Shown here: in pieces, positions 1 through 6,386 of the stretch
How positions within the stretch are numbered: position 1 is the first letter of the stretch
How the letters are laid out: the number at the start of each line of letters is the position of its first letter
Assembly (NCBI GenBank): GCA_002501855.1
Contig: DAOM01000170.1
Span: forward strand, 497-10,539
Reading direction: 5' to 3'
DNA: 10,043 nt
DNA from: Candidatus Nitrosopolaris nunavutensis
Lineage (GTDB): Archaea; Thermoproteota; Nitrososphaeria; Nitrososphaerales; Nitrososphaeraceae
Notes under the pieces: generated by a model
What the model was told of the DNA's origin: nothing
Database searches by the model: none
The model's input: only the letters and a program-made list of their open reading frames with translations
Position numbers and translations under genes: made by a program

Positions 1-871
1 AACCAATGACGCCTGCTATATTTGGGGTGCCGCCTTCAAATCTGTACGGTAAGTCGTTGTATACAGTGTTCTGTTTGTGAACCTCTTTTATCATATCCCC
101 ACCACCTATGAAGGGAGGCATTTCTTCGAGTATCTTTCGTTTTACGTACAAAATACCGACTCCTGTCGGCCCAAGCATTTTATGGGCAGAGAATGCGAGA
201 AAATCACAATCTGTTTTCTGTACGTCCACCGGCATATGAGGTACCGACTGCGCTGCATCCACAAGTACTGGAATACCATCACGATGAGCCATTTTTATAA
301 TCTCATTTAAAGGCACTATGGTACCCAAAACGTTCGACATTTCGCTCAGCGAGATCAGCCCCACATTGCTTTTGTCTAGAAAGCTTTTGTATTCTTCCAT
401 CCTCAGATATCCACGATCGTCCACTCCGATGTAGCAGAGTTTTGCGTTTTTTTCTCTGCTCAGGATCTGCCAGGGAACAATATTACTGTGATGCTCCATT
501 TCGGTTATTACAATACTTTCACCATCCTTCACGTTTTTGCGCCCCCACGCATAAGATACGAGGTTAATAGCTTCAGTAGCATTACGAGTAAAAATTATTT
601 CTTCTGTAGAGCTTGCATTGATAAATTTGGCAACTTTCTCCCTTGTCTGCTCATAGGCAAGTGTTGCCTCCTCTCCCAATTGGTGAACTGCCCGGTGAAT
701 GTTTGCATTGTAATTTGAATAATAATCGTGAATTGCGTTTATCACCGAGAACGGTTTTTGAGTAGTAGCAGCGTTATCCAGATAGACCAGTGTTTTATTA
801 TCACCAACTTTGCGCTTAAGAATAGGAAAGTCCTGTCTGATCTCGTAGACACTGAGGGCACTCTTCTGCAT
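1..871 (-). CDS. sufS: SufS-type cysteine desulfurase, N-terminal part (runs off left edge)
   Basis: PLP-dependent class V aminotransferase-fold enzyme that takes sulfur from cysteine as a persulfide, for Fe-S cluster assembly and possibly tRNA or cofactor thiolation. I translated this strand by hand: 290 residues are present of about 410 usual for SufS. Visible landmarks are YLDNAATTQKP (30-40), NIHRAVHQLGEEAT (57-70), TRNATEAINLV (95-105), the TEMEHHSNIVPWQ cofactor stacking region (123-135), LVDAAQS (203-209) with Asp205 and Gln208, the PLP lysine Lys231 in SAHKMLGPTG, and FEGGTPNIAG (278-287). The C-terminal catalytic cysteine lies outside the window. The start at 871 is chosen because a TATA-like element is centred about 26 bases upstream, fitting a leaderless message. 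An AAGGAG lies about 13 bases before the ATG, too far to be an obvious ribosome site. Group II SufS versus the similar CsdA cannot be separated from this part. Confidence 0.93.
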   Translation of the reverse strand, partial: MQKSALSVYEIRQDFPILKRKVGDNKTLVYLDNAATTQKPFSVINAIHDYYSNYNANIHRAVHQLGEEATLAYEQTREKVAKFINASSTEEIIFTRNATEAINLVSYAWGRKNVKDGESIVITEMEHHSNIVPWQILSREKNAKLCYIGVDDRGYLRMEEYKSFLDKSNVGLISLSEMSNVLGTIVPLNEIIKMAHRDGIPVLVDAAQSVPHMPVDVQKTDCDFLAFSAHKMLGPTGVGILYVKRKILEEMPPFIGGGDMIKEVHKQNTVYNDLPYRFEGGTPNIAGVIG

Positions 872-893
872 TGTTATTATAACAACTCCTTAA

Positions 894-901
894 GATATAA
901 A
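894..901 (-). promoter_or_regulatory. TATA box of sufS (leaderless promoter)
   Basis: Reads TTTATATC on the minus strand, centred about 26 bases upstream of the ATG at 871. That spacing puts the transcript start at or next to the A of the start codon, so translation is probably leaderless. Inferred from the known archaeal TATA-to-start distance. Confidence 0.65.
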
Positions 902-1021
902 CGCATAGACTAATGACAATGTACTATGATTTGCAGACAATAAACATAGTAATTGGTTTCTTAGCCCAGAAGACTGCGAAACTGTAATTTTCATAGTTTT
1001 GTATTGTTCTAAATATGTCAG

Positions 1022-1030
1022 ATTTAATAA
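1022..1030 (+). promoter_or_regulatory. TATA-like element of the small zinc-protein gene
   Basis: ATTTAATAA lies about 29 bases before the ATG at 1056. It is a weaker match than the sufS and sua5 boxes, but in the right position for a leaderless or near-leaderless message. The 872-1055 gap is the divergent promoter region of sufS and this gene, and I see nothing else firm in it. Confidence 0.4.
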
Positions 1031-1055
1031 TGCGCCATTTCTATGACTTAGCCAA

Positions 1056-1298
1056 ATGATGCTTTTATGGCGCGAGGCATGGATAAAACCTTTGTCAGAG
1101 TATGATTTAGGTTCCGAGATATGTGCTTATTGTAACGAGAGATTCAACGATCTAGACTTCGTTACTTCCTGTGAATTCTGCGATATCGGAATTATGCACG
1201 ATTTATGTGCAAATACTCATATTAACACTCATCATGGTAATCAGGTGAATGCTAAAGTAGCTGCCCATAAAGATAAACCATTACATGACTATCAATGA
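1056..1298 (+). CDS. Small zinc-binding (ZZ/cross-brace-like) protein, unknown function
   Basis: An 80-residue protein with a dense set of metal ligands: Cys23 and Cys26 (CAYC), Cys39 and Cys42 (CEFC), His48, Cys51, then His55, His59 and His60. The order CxxC, CxxC, HxxC, HxxxH is enough for two zinc ions and loosely resembles the cross-braced ZZ or C1 type finger. The N-terminus has a Trp-rich stretch, LLWREAWIKPLSEYD (3-17), and the tail is Lys/His rich. There is no signal peptide or membrane segment. Two adjacent ATG codons (1056, 1059) could serve as start. It stands alone on its strand and ends 8 bases before the stop of the convergent ATPase gene. Small zinc proteins of this kind are common in Thaumarchaeota, and roles in nucleic-acid or protein binding are possible, but I do not recognise a specific function. 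Confidence 0.8.
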   Translation: MMLLWREAWIKPLSEYDLGSEICAYCNERFNDLDFVTSCEFCDIGIMHDLCANTHINTHHGNQVNAKVAAHKDKPLHDYQ

Positions 1299-1306
1299 GG
1301 ATTTTA

Positions 1307-2272
1307 TCAGCTCTTGACATATAACCAGCACCGTGTAAACCCTGTTTCAGTCGCGATCTCAGGGGGGTCTTCTTTACAGATACCCATTGCATGAGGGCAG
1401 CGCTCGTAGAAACGACATCCTGGTGGTGGCCGTGTCAAATCCGGCGGATTACCTTTGATGTACTCTATTTGCTTGTTACTATCGTGTAGTGTCGGGATGG
1501 CGGATATCAAGGCTTGAGTGTACGGATGTTTTGGATTTTCGTATATATCCGAAGCCTTTCCTATTTCTACTATTTGACCTGCATACATTACTGCGATCTT
1601 GTCTGCAATTTCTGAGATGATACCGAGGTCATGTGTAATCAGGATTATCGTCATACCATTTTCCTTTTTTAACCTCTTAAGGACATTAACTATTTGTGCT
1701 TGAACAAGCACGTCGAGGGCGGTTGTTGGTTCGTCAGCAATAACAATATCTGGTTTCAATAGTAGCGCCATTGCTATAACTACACGCTGTTTCATTCCAC
1801 CGCTTAATTCATGAGGATACCTCTTCGCGACATCGCGATCAAGTCCAACTTGCTCTAACGATTCTAAAATACTATCCTCGATATTTCCTTTGAACTGATG
1901 TATTTGCATAATTTCACGCATCTGATCTCCTATCTTGTAAACGGGGTCAAGCGTATTCATTGCCCCCTGGAATATCATCGCGATTTTTTTCCAGCGAATC
2001 GATTTATTAAAATCCTTATCTGACAGCTTTACTATATCTATTCCACTGATTATCACGTTTCCTCCTATAATTTTGCCAGGAGGTTGCAATGCCCGTAGGA
2101 GGGCGGATCCGAGAGTACTTTTGCCGCAGGCCGACTCACCTGCTATTCCCAGAGATTCGTTCTCCCCTATCGCAAACGTAATGTTATCTACCGCCTTCAC
2201 CACGCCCTTATTAGCAAAATAATAGGCTTTTAGTCCAACTACTGATAATTTAGCTTGCGATAGTTCTGTCAT
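1307..2272 (-). CDS. OppD/DppD-type oligopeptide ABC transporter ATP-binding protein
   Basis: A 321-residue cytoplasmic ATPase that powers import of peptides (or nickel or similar solutes) through an OppBC-type permease. All nucleotide-binding motifs are intact: Walker A GESACGKST (45-53), Q-loop Gln102, signature LSGGMKQR (156-163), Walker B DIVIADEP (175-182) and H-loop His214 (ITHD). The C-terminus is the oligopeptide/dipeptide extension, with NPKHPYTQALISAIP (246-260), GNPPDL (274-279) and four cysteines, Cys286, Cys292, Cys299 and Cys315, in the order C-x5-C-x6-C-x15-C. Such cysteines hold an Fe-S cluster in some bacterial OppD/DppD proteins, so one is possible here. The family normally sits in an operon with OppF, two permeases and a binding protein. 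None is seen within the window, and the divergent neighbour is a surface protein, so the partners must lie elsewhere. The substrate cannot be told from sequence. Confidence 0.92.
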   Translation of the reverse strand: MTELSQAKLSVVGLKAYYFANKGVVKAVDNITFAIGENESLGIAGESACGKSTLGSALLRALQPPGKIIGGNVIISGIDIVKLSDKDFNKSIRWKKIAMIFQGAMNTLDPVYKIGDQMREIMQIHQFKGNIEDSILESLEQVGLDRDVAKRYPHELSGGMKQRVVIAMALLLKPDIVIADEPTTALDVLVQAQIVNVLKRLKKENGMTIILITHDLGIISEIADKIAVMYAGQIVEIGKASDIYENPKHPYTQALISAIPTLHDSNKQIEYIKGNPPDLTRPPPGCRFYERCPHAMGICKEDPPEIATETGFTRCWLYVKS

Positions 2273-2298
2273 TCAAGAATAATATTTTATTTCAAGCG

Positions 2299-2306
2299 TA
2301 TAATAA
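2299..2306 (-). promoter_or_regulatory. TATA-like element of the oppD-like gene
   Basis: TTATTATA on the minus strand is centred about 30 bases before the ATG at 2272, consistent with a leader of only a few bases. Assigned by motif and position only. Confidence 0.4.
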
Positions 2307-2399
2307 CCGATCTAAACGTTTACGGCTGACTGAACACGAGGGTAAGTCCAAGCTCCATAAATTGACTCCATACATATTCTATTCTATTATCTGCCAAGA

Positions 2400-2407
2400 G
2401 TATAAAT
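2400..2407 (+). promoter_or_regulatory. TATA-like element of the SpaA-like surface-protein gene
   Basis: GTATAAAT is centred near 2404, predicting a transcript start near 2430. This favours the ATG at 2444 over the in-frame TTG at 2426, because the TTG would fall at or before the transcript start. Confidence 0.45.
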
Positions 2408-2443
2408 TGATGCAAGTATTACTATTTGTCTACCTCACGCTCG

Positions 2444-3634
2444 ATGAGATTAAAAAATATCACAATAATAATTTCAATCTTTGTTGTAGTGACAGCTCTC
2501 ATTATTACCTTCACGTCTATCGAACTTTCTCAAAATCAAGTTGACAAGAGAAGCCATATTGATAGACAGCCCATCAGCACTCACTATCAAGATGCATCTC
2601 TTAGGCTCATTACGATTCGCTCTGACGGATCTCCTTTGGTCGGCGCGACATACTCAATTTCACCAAACCCATTTGACAGTTCGAGTAATTATATCGCAAA
2701 GGTCAATTCACTTGATCCAGGTGATCCAACGGTTGGAATTAGTACGATGTCAGGATTGCGACCTGGTAAATACAATGTAACAGAATTAAAAGCTCCAGGA
2801 GGCTACATAGCAAACGGCTCGTCAAGAATAGTTGAGTTGACATCAAAGCATACTGCCACATCAGCATTTGTGCATTTGCCTTTAAATGCGAGGAGCTTTG
2901 ACAACAGCAATTCACAAATAAAGGATGTAAGTTACAGCGCTAAATTTGAATGCGGATCTGTGTCTGGAAATGATGGTCCACTTAGACCAGGACACTACGA
3001 CACAGACATTAGTGTATTCAACAGTCAAAGTTACACGGTCCCTTTTTTATGGAATGCAGTTGTTAATAATGGTAAAAGTACTACGTCTATTTTAAAGACC
3101 CTCCAACCTCAGACATCTGCAAGTATAATATGCAAAAATATTCTCCAATTGTTCAACATTCAAAATAACACGGGTAACCTAATTGAAGGGTTTATTGTGA
3201 TACGACCTCAGATAAATGCAGGTGGGTTGGCTTCTTTTTCAGGTAATAGCGCCACAGTAATTTCACGCCCCCTGGTGCAAGATCAGCCCAGTCTACTAAA
3301 CGTGCAAGTGTTTTATTCAGCGAATGCACTATTGACGCTTCCCCATGCTATAACAATGGATAAGGTTCTTTTTTCTATATTAAACGACACGTCAGGAAAA
3401 CTTCCAGCACCGTTGGTCGGAAAAACGCTTGATATTACACTAGAATCGCAGGTAAACCAAGTCATCGACCCTGAAGCTCAGGTTAGAAATATTTTAGCAG
3501 CCAAATATAACTTGTCAACTGTGGAACAAACACATCTGAAGATCCAAATAATCTCTGTTAGCCTAGGAGCAAGTACAATGGTAGATGACCATGCAATTTC
3601 GTCATTACAGGTCAGGCCACAATCCAATCCCTAG
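2444..3634 (+). CDS. Membrane-anchored extracellular protein with SpaA/CnaB-like (prealbumin) domain
   Basis: A 396-residue predicted surface protein. An in-frame TTG at 2426 would add six residues; I prefer the ATG because of the TATA position. Residues about 6-23 form one hydrophobic helix after a basic start (MRLKN), giving a signal anchor with the rest outside. Residues about 53-136 resemble a SpaA/CnaB beta-sandwich, with GSPLVGATYSI, the GLRPGKYNVTELKAPGGY signature (Glu114, Tyr121) and a following strand. The lysine that forms the internal isopeptide bond in classic CnaB domains appears absent, since the first strand reads LITIRSDG. A second beta-rich region begins near 163 (YSAKFECGS) and contains Cys170, PGHYDTDISVFN and Cys230. 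It recalls an uncharacterised secreted domain that also opens with AKFxCG. Several N-x-S/T sequons (112, 124, 241, 314, 356) fit glycosylation outside the cell. No LPXTG or other sorting motif ends the protein. Adhesion or cell-surface binding is an inference. Confidence 0.8.
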   Translation: MRLKNITIIISIFVVVTALIITFTSIELSQNQVDKRSHIDRQPISTHYQDASLRLITIRSDGSPLVGATYSISPNPFDSSSNYIAKVNSLDPGDPTVGISTMSGLRPGKYNVTELKAPGGYIANGSSRIVELTSKHTATSAFVHLPLNARSFDNSNSQIKDVSYSAKFECGSVSGNDGPLRPGHYDTDISVFNSQSYTVPFLWNAVVNNGKSTTSILKTLQPQTSASIICKNILQLFNIQNNTGNLIEGFIVIRPQINAGGLASFSGNSATVISRPLVQDQPSLLNVQVFYSANALLTLPHAITMDKVLFSILNDTSGKLPAPLVGKTLDITLESQVNQVIDPEAQVRNILAAKYNLSTVEQTHLKIQIISVSLGASTMVDDHAISSLQVRPQSNP

Positions 3635-3690
3635 TGTACAAGTCTAACAAATTACTAAGACTCGGTTAGGTCGTGGCCTATTATTAGCCA

Positions 3691-3700
3691 AATATATAAT
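3691..3700 (+). promoter_or_regulatory. TATA box of the nusA-like/aspS operon
   Basis: AATATATAAT is centred near 3696, predicting a transcript start near 3722. The message would have a short leader of about 18 bases before the TTG at 3741. That leader contains the G-rich run AAAAGGGGT, a possible ribosome site, and a six-codon reading frame (see findings). Confidence 0.6.
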
Positions 3701-3740
3701 TGGCGTAACGATTAACTTAGTTTATGAAAAGGGGTAATAG

Positions 3741-4244
3741 TTGAAGACGCCGATTTGTTCCTTTGACGCCAAGACTGGCGTCCTCTGTGCTGGCTGTGAG
3801 GCCAAATTAGAAGCTGGCCAATTAACTCCTACAGAAATTGAAACAGCAATAAAATTGACTCGACTCGCTGAACGAGAACAAGAGGTCAACACATTGTCAA
3901 TGATCAGCGCGGCCAAATCTGGAGTGGACTCTGTTTTGTTTCTTAGGGGTTCTGATATCAGTTTTCTGAGGTCTAATCCGGAGCTTTTAAAGAAAATAGA
4001 AGCTGAGTTTGGAGGAGCAGTCTGGTTCGTTGAAGCGCAAGCAACTGACAGGAGGTTTATGGAGAATCTATTTTTTCCGTCGAAAGTGCTGAACATGAAC
4101 TTCTTCTGGCTGCCGGATGGCAAGAAGTTAACTCGAGTACTAATAGACCGAAAAGACCCCAAGAACGCCATTAAAACCAGAAGAATCCAAGAAATTGCCA
4201 AGGAGCTTAGAAACGTCGAGTTAATAATAGAATATGGAGCTTAA
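3741..4244 (+). CDS. Archaeal NusA-like zinc-finger/KH RNA-binding protein
   Basis: A 167-residue basic protein of the family often annotated as NusA-like transcription elongation factor in archaea. The N-terminus carries Cys6, Cys16 and Cys19 (C-x9-CxxC), probably a small metal site, followed by a helical region (about 20-55). The core (about 60-165) has the family's conserved stretches: SDISFLRSNPELLKKIE, GGAVWFVEAQATDRRFMENLFFP in two parts, FFWLPDGKKLTRVLI, and a C-terminal basic helix (KTRRIQEIAKELRN). I take the core to be KH-like, from family knowledge rather than a visible GxxG loop. Translation most likely starts at the TTG at 3741, because homologues as I recall them begin MKTPIC; the ATG at 3724 is in another frame. 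It precedes aspS by 22 bases and should be co-transcribed with it. The role in transcription elongation or RNA binding is inferred from the family. Confidence 0.78.
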   Translation: MKTPICSFDAKTGVLCAGCEAKLEAGQLTPTEIETAIKLTRLAEREQEVNTLSMISAAKSGVDSVLFLRGSDISFLRSNPELLKKIEAEFGGAVWFVEAQATDRRFMENLFFPSKVLNMNFFWLPDGKKLTRVLIDRKDPKNAIKTRRIQEIAKELRNVELIIEYGA

Positions 4245-4266
4245 ACTTAACGGATGAAACCATAAC

Positions 4267-5571
4267 ATGAGCGTGTTGGATGATATCCACAGGACGCATT
4301 ACACCGATCAAGTTCAGGAGAGCTTAATTGGACAAGTGGTGAGTATCGCAGGTTGGATAGAGGATATCCGCGACATCGGCAAAGTCGCCTTTCTAACGAT
4401 TAGAGATATCCGAGGAGCAGCCCAGGTTGTCCTATCAGCAAATACTCTGAGTGTTGCCAAAGATAAACCTCGGCAGAGCGCAGTTATTGTATCAGGCGTT
4501 GTACAACGTAGTAAATCAAAAGATTTTCCTCTAGAGATAAAGGCTGAAAAAGTAAATATTGTCACCGAGGCCATCCACCCTCTGCCCATCGATCCGACTG
4601 GCAGGGTTGAGTCAGCAATAGACAAACGATTAGATTCCAGAGCACTAGATTTGAGAAACCCCAAGACTTCTTCGATTTTCTTGCTAAGGTCGGCCGTGCT
4701 CGATAATATCAGAACGACCTTAAGGTCAAAGGCCTTTATTGAGGTAAATACCCCCAAGATCATAGGTAGTGCTAGCGAAGGAGGCGCAAATCTTTTTGGG
4801 TTCGAATATTTCAAGAAGCAAGCCTACCTAGCACAGAGCCCACAGCTTTACAAAGAACAATTAATCTTAGCTCTAGATAGAGTTTTTGAAATAGCCGACT
4901 ACTTCAGAGCGGAGAATTCGCATACAGTAAGGCATCTAACTGAATTTTTGAGCGTTGATATAGAAGCTGCTTTCATAAATTACGAAGACGCGATGGATCT
5001 AGCCGAGGAAGTTATAAGGAATACGTTTAATGTTAACAAAATAATGGATAGAACAGACGGCGATGTATTACATGACCAGCTAAAGCTTCCAACCCCAAGA
5101 TTTCCTATAGACAGGCTCACTTACGAGCAATGTATAGAAGAACTAGGGAAGGAAGGAGAAAAGCTCGAATTCGGCGAGGATCTCTCTGATGGATCGCTTC
5201 GAAAACTGGGCGAAATACATAAGGGATTTTATTTTATCACGGACTGGCCACTTAAGCTAAAACCGTTCTACATACATGAAAAACCAGACAATCTAAAACT
5301 GAGTCAGTCTTTTGATCTACAATACGGGTATTTGGAACTGATTTCTGGGGGCCAGAGACAACATGACCCAGTAAAGTTGCACAAGAGGTTAATAGATCAA
5401 GGATTAAATCCTATGAATTTTGACCGCCATCTAAGAGTATTCGGTTGGGGAATGCCCCCGCATTCAGGATGGGGACTTGGATTCGACCGATTAATGATGG
5501 TCCTGACTCATTCCGACAATATCAGAGAAACGGTGCTGTATCCTCGGGACACGGAGCGGCTCATACCGTAA
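4267..5571 (+). CDS. aspS: Aspartyl-tRNA synthetase (archaeal type)
   Basis: Class IIb aminoacyl-tRNA synthetase of 434 residues, charging tRNA-Asp in the cytoplasm. The length fits the archaeal/eukaryotic type, without the bacterial GAD insertion. An N-terminal OB-fold anticodon domain (about 20-105, with AGWIEDIRDIGKVAFLTIRD) is followed by the hinge PLPIDPTG (105-112). Catalytic motifs are complete: motif 1 region FIEVNTPKI (157-165), EGGANLF (171-177), SPQLYKE (191-197), motif 2 FRAE (213-216) with RHLTEF (222-227), SGGQRQHD (360-367) and motif 3 GWGLGFDRLM (401-410). It is the second gene of an operon with the NusA-like protein. It ends by overlapping the convergent JAMM gene by 11 bases. 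Many archaea without AsnRS use a relaxed AspRS that also makes Asp-tRNA-Asn; the known determinant positions are unusual here (see findings), so specificity is open. Confidence 0.97.
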   Translation: MSVLDDIHRTHYTDQVQESLIGQVVSIAGWIEDIRDIGKVAFLTIRDIRGAAQVVLSANTLSVAKDKPRQSAVIVSGVVQRSKSKDFPLEIKAEKVNIVTEAIHPLPIDPTGRVESAIDKRLDSRALDLRNPKTSSIFLLRSAVLDNIRTTLRSKAFIEVNTPKIIGSASEGGANLFGFEYFKKQAYLAQSPQLYKEQLILALDRVFEIADYFRAENSHTVRHLTEFLSVDIEAAFINYEDAMDLAEEVIRNTFNVNKIMDRTDGDVLHDQLKLPTPRFPIDRLTYEQCIEELGKEGEKLEFGEDLSDGSLRKLGEIHKGFYFITDWPLKLKPFYIHEKPDNLKLSQSFDLQYGYLELISGGQRQHDPVKLHKRLIDQGLNPMNFDRHLRVFGWGMPPHSGWGLGFDRLMMVLTHSDNIRETVLYPRDTERLIP

Positions 5572-5977
5572 CCCGCAATTCCACTTCCTTTAGTTTATCT
5601 TCGAAAATATACGCCCTCGACTCGTTTGTTACCGTTGAATAGATAAGCCACACGACAGGGTTAATCTTCATATATTTTATATCTGTTGACGAGGGAAAAG
5701 GCTCCGCTGGATGCGAATGAAATATTCCAACAACTTGCAGGTTCCTAGCTTCGGACACTTGATATGCATTGATAAGATCGTCTGGATCGATACTGAAAGA
5801 TACTGGCGAAGAATCGCTGTTTTTCACAGTAATCACGTCGCTCACGATAATTTCGTCCAAATTCTCAGTGCTAGTTTCGCCTAACAATAGTGCACAGGAT
5901 TCCCAAGGTAAAGAATCCTTCGCAAGAGACGTCAAGGATTCGACTTTGTCACCGTTTAAGCGGATACTTGACACCAT
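5561..5977 (-). CDS. JAMM/MPN+ metalloprotease (predicted ubiquitin-like protein processing)
   Basis: A 138-residue single-domain zinc metalloprotease of the JAB/MPN+ family, related to bacterial Mec and archaeal/proteasomal Rpn11-like deubiquitinases. The complete JAMM signature is visible: Glu26 in PWESCALLLG, then His87, His89, Ser96 and Asp99 in HSHPAEPFPSSTD. The spacing H-x-H-x6-S-x2-D is one residue shorter than the usual x7 loop. Residues 61-73 (FSIDPDDLINAYQ) match the DP-containing strand-helix typical of small prokaryotic members. There is no signal peptide or membrane segment, so it is probably cytosolic. ATG at 5977 is chosen because a TATA-like element lies at leaderless spacing; the next codon is GTG. 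The nearest plausible substrate is the Ubl at 6387-6656, whose Gly-Gly is hidden by a five-residue tail. Family members either cleave Ubl-protein bonds, mature Ubl precursors, or release amino acids from Ubl carriers; maturation is the best fit here by inference. Confidence 0.93.
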   Translation of the reverse strand: MVSSIRLNGDKVESLTSLAKDSLPWESCALLLGETSTENLDEIIVSDVITVKNSDSSPVSFSIDPDDLINAYQVSEARNLQVVGIFHSHPAEPFPSSTDIKYMKINPVVWLIYSTVTNESRAYIFEDKLKEVELRVTV

Positions 5978-5987
5978 ACGCCCTACA

Positions 5988-6023
5988 GAGCAGTCTGTCC
6001 TATTTTATCTTACGAGCAGTCTG
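5988..6023. repeat. 10-bp direct repeat flanking the JAMM promoter element
   Basis: GAGCAGTCTG occurs at 5988-5997 and again at 6014-6023, 26 bases apart start to start, on either side of the TATA-like element at 6002-6012. Each copy is centred on an imperfect palindrome (GCAGTCTGC in the second). Position and symmetry suggest a regulator binding site, but no regulator is identified. Confidence 0.5.
6002..6012 (-). promoter_or_regulatory. Core promoter element of the JAMM protease gene
   Basis: TAAGATAAAAT on the minus strand starts 35 bases before the A of the ATG at 5977. It works as a TATA-like box for a leaderless message. The identical 11-mer occurs at 6119-6129 on the plus strand, at the same distance from the S17e start codon. 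Confidence 0.55.
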
Positions 6024-6118
6024 CAATGCTCCTATACTATATCTTTTATTGCATTTTGCGCACACATGACAGCAGACAAGACCCCAACGTGAGTCGCCTT
6101 TCTATCCCGCGGTTTCAA

Positions 6119-6129
6119 TAAGATAAAAT
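6119..6129 (+). promoter_or_regulatory. Core promoter element of the S17e-Ubl operon
   Basis: TAAGATAAAAT starts 35 bases before the ATG at 6154, the same 11-mer and same spacing as in the divergent JAMM gene. It predicts a leaderless or nearly leaderless transcript. Between the two elements (6013-6118) I see no other gene. Confidence 0.55.
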
Positions 6130-6153
6130 TACGTCTTGTTAATATTTTGGTGA

Positions 6154-6372
6154 ATGGATAGAATTAAGCGGATTTCTGCTGAGATTTTGGAGCGATATCC
6201 GGAAAATTTCGGTACAGATTTTGATCAAAACAAGGCGACTCTTAAGAAAATAGCTGTTGTAAGGTCCAAACTGCTCAGAAATAGAATAGCTGGATTCATC
6301 ACGGCATATCTTCGCAGGGAAAATACAGAAAAAGGTTCTACAGACGGAACAACAGAGCCAGAAATACAATAG
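6154..6372 (+). CDS. rps17e: 30S ribosomal protein S17e
   Basis: A 72-residue small-subunit ribosomal protein of the archaeal/eukaryotic S17e family, a helical-bundle protein of the 30S head region. Recognisable blocks are IKRISAEILERYPENF (4-19), TDFDQNK (21-27) and the family hallmark LLRNRIAGFIT (40-50, usually VRNRIAGYIT). The residues after about 55 are a polar, probably disordered tail. It begins at MDRIKRI, shorter than the MGxVRxxxIKR start usual in other archaea. An in-frame TGA lies immediately before the ATG (6151-6153), so no longer form is possible. It is the first gene of a two-gene unit with the downstream ubiquitin-fold protein, 14 bases between them. Confidence 0.92.
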   Translation: MDRIKRISAEILERYPENFGTDFDQNKATLKKIAVVRSKLLRNRIAGFITAYLRRENTEKGSTDGTTEPEIQ

Positions 6373-6386
6373 ACGCGTTATGAATC

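Noticed and set aside
979..999. AAACT / AGTTT inverted repeat between sufS and the zinc-protein gene
   Set aside because: Arms are only 5 bases in AT-rich DNA, and the position fits neither promoter clearly.
3722..4201. 159-codon minus-strand frame opposite the NusA-like gene
   Set aside because: It is antisense to a recognisable conserved protein and has Ser/Asn-rich shadow composition.
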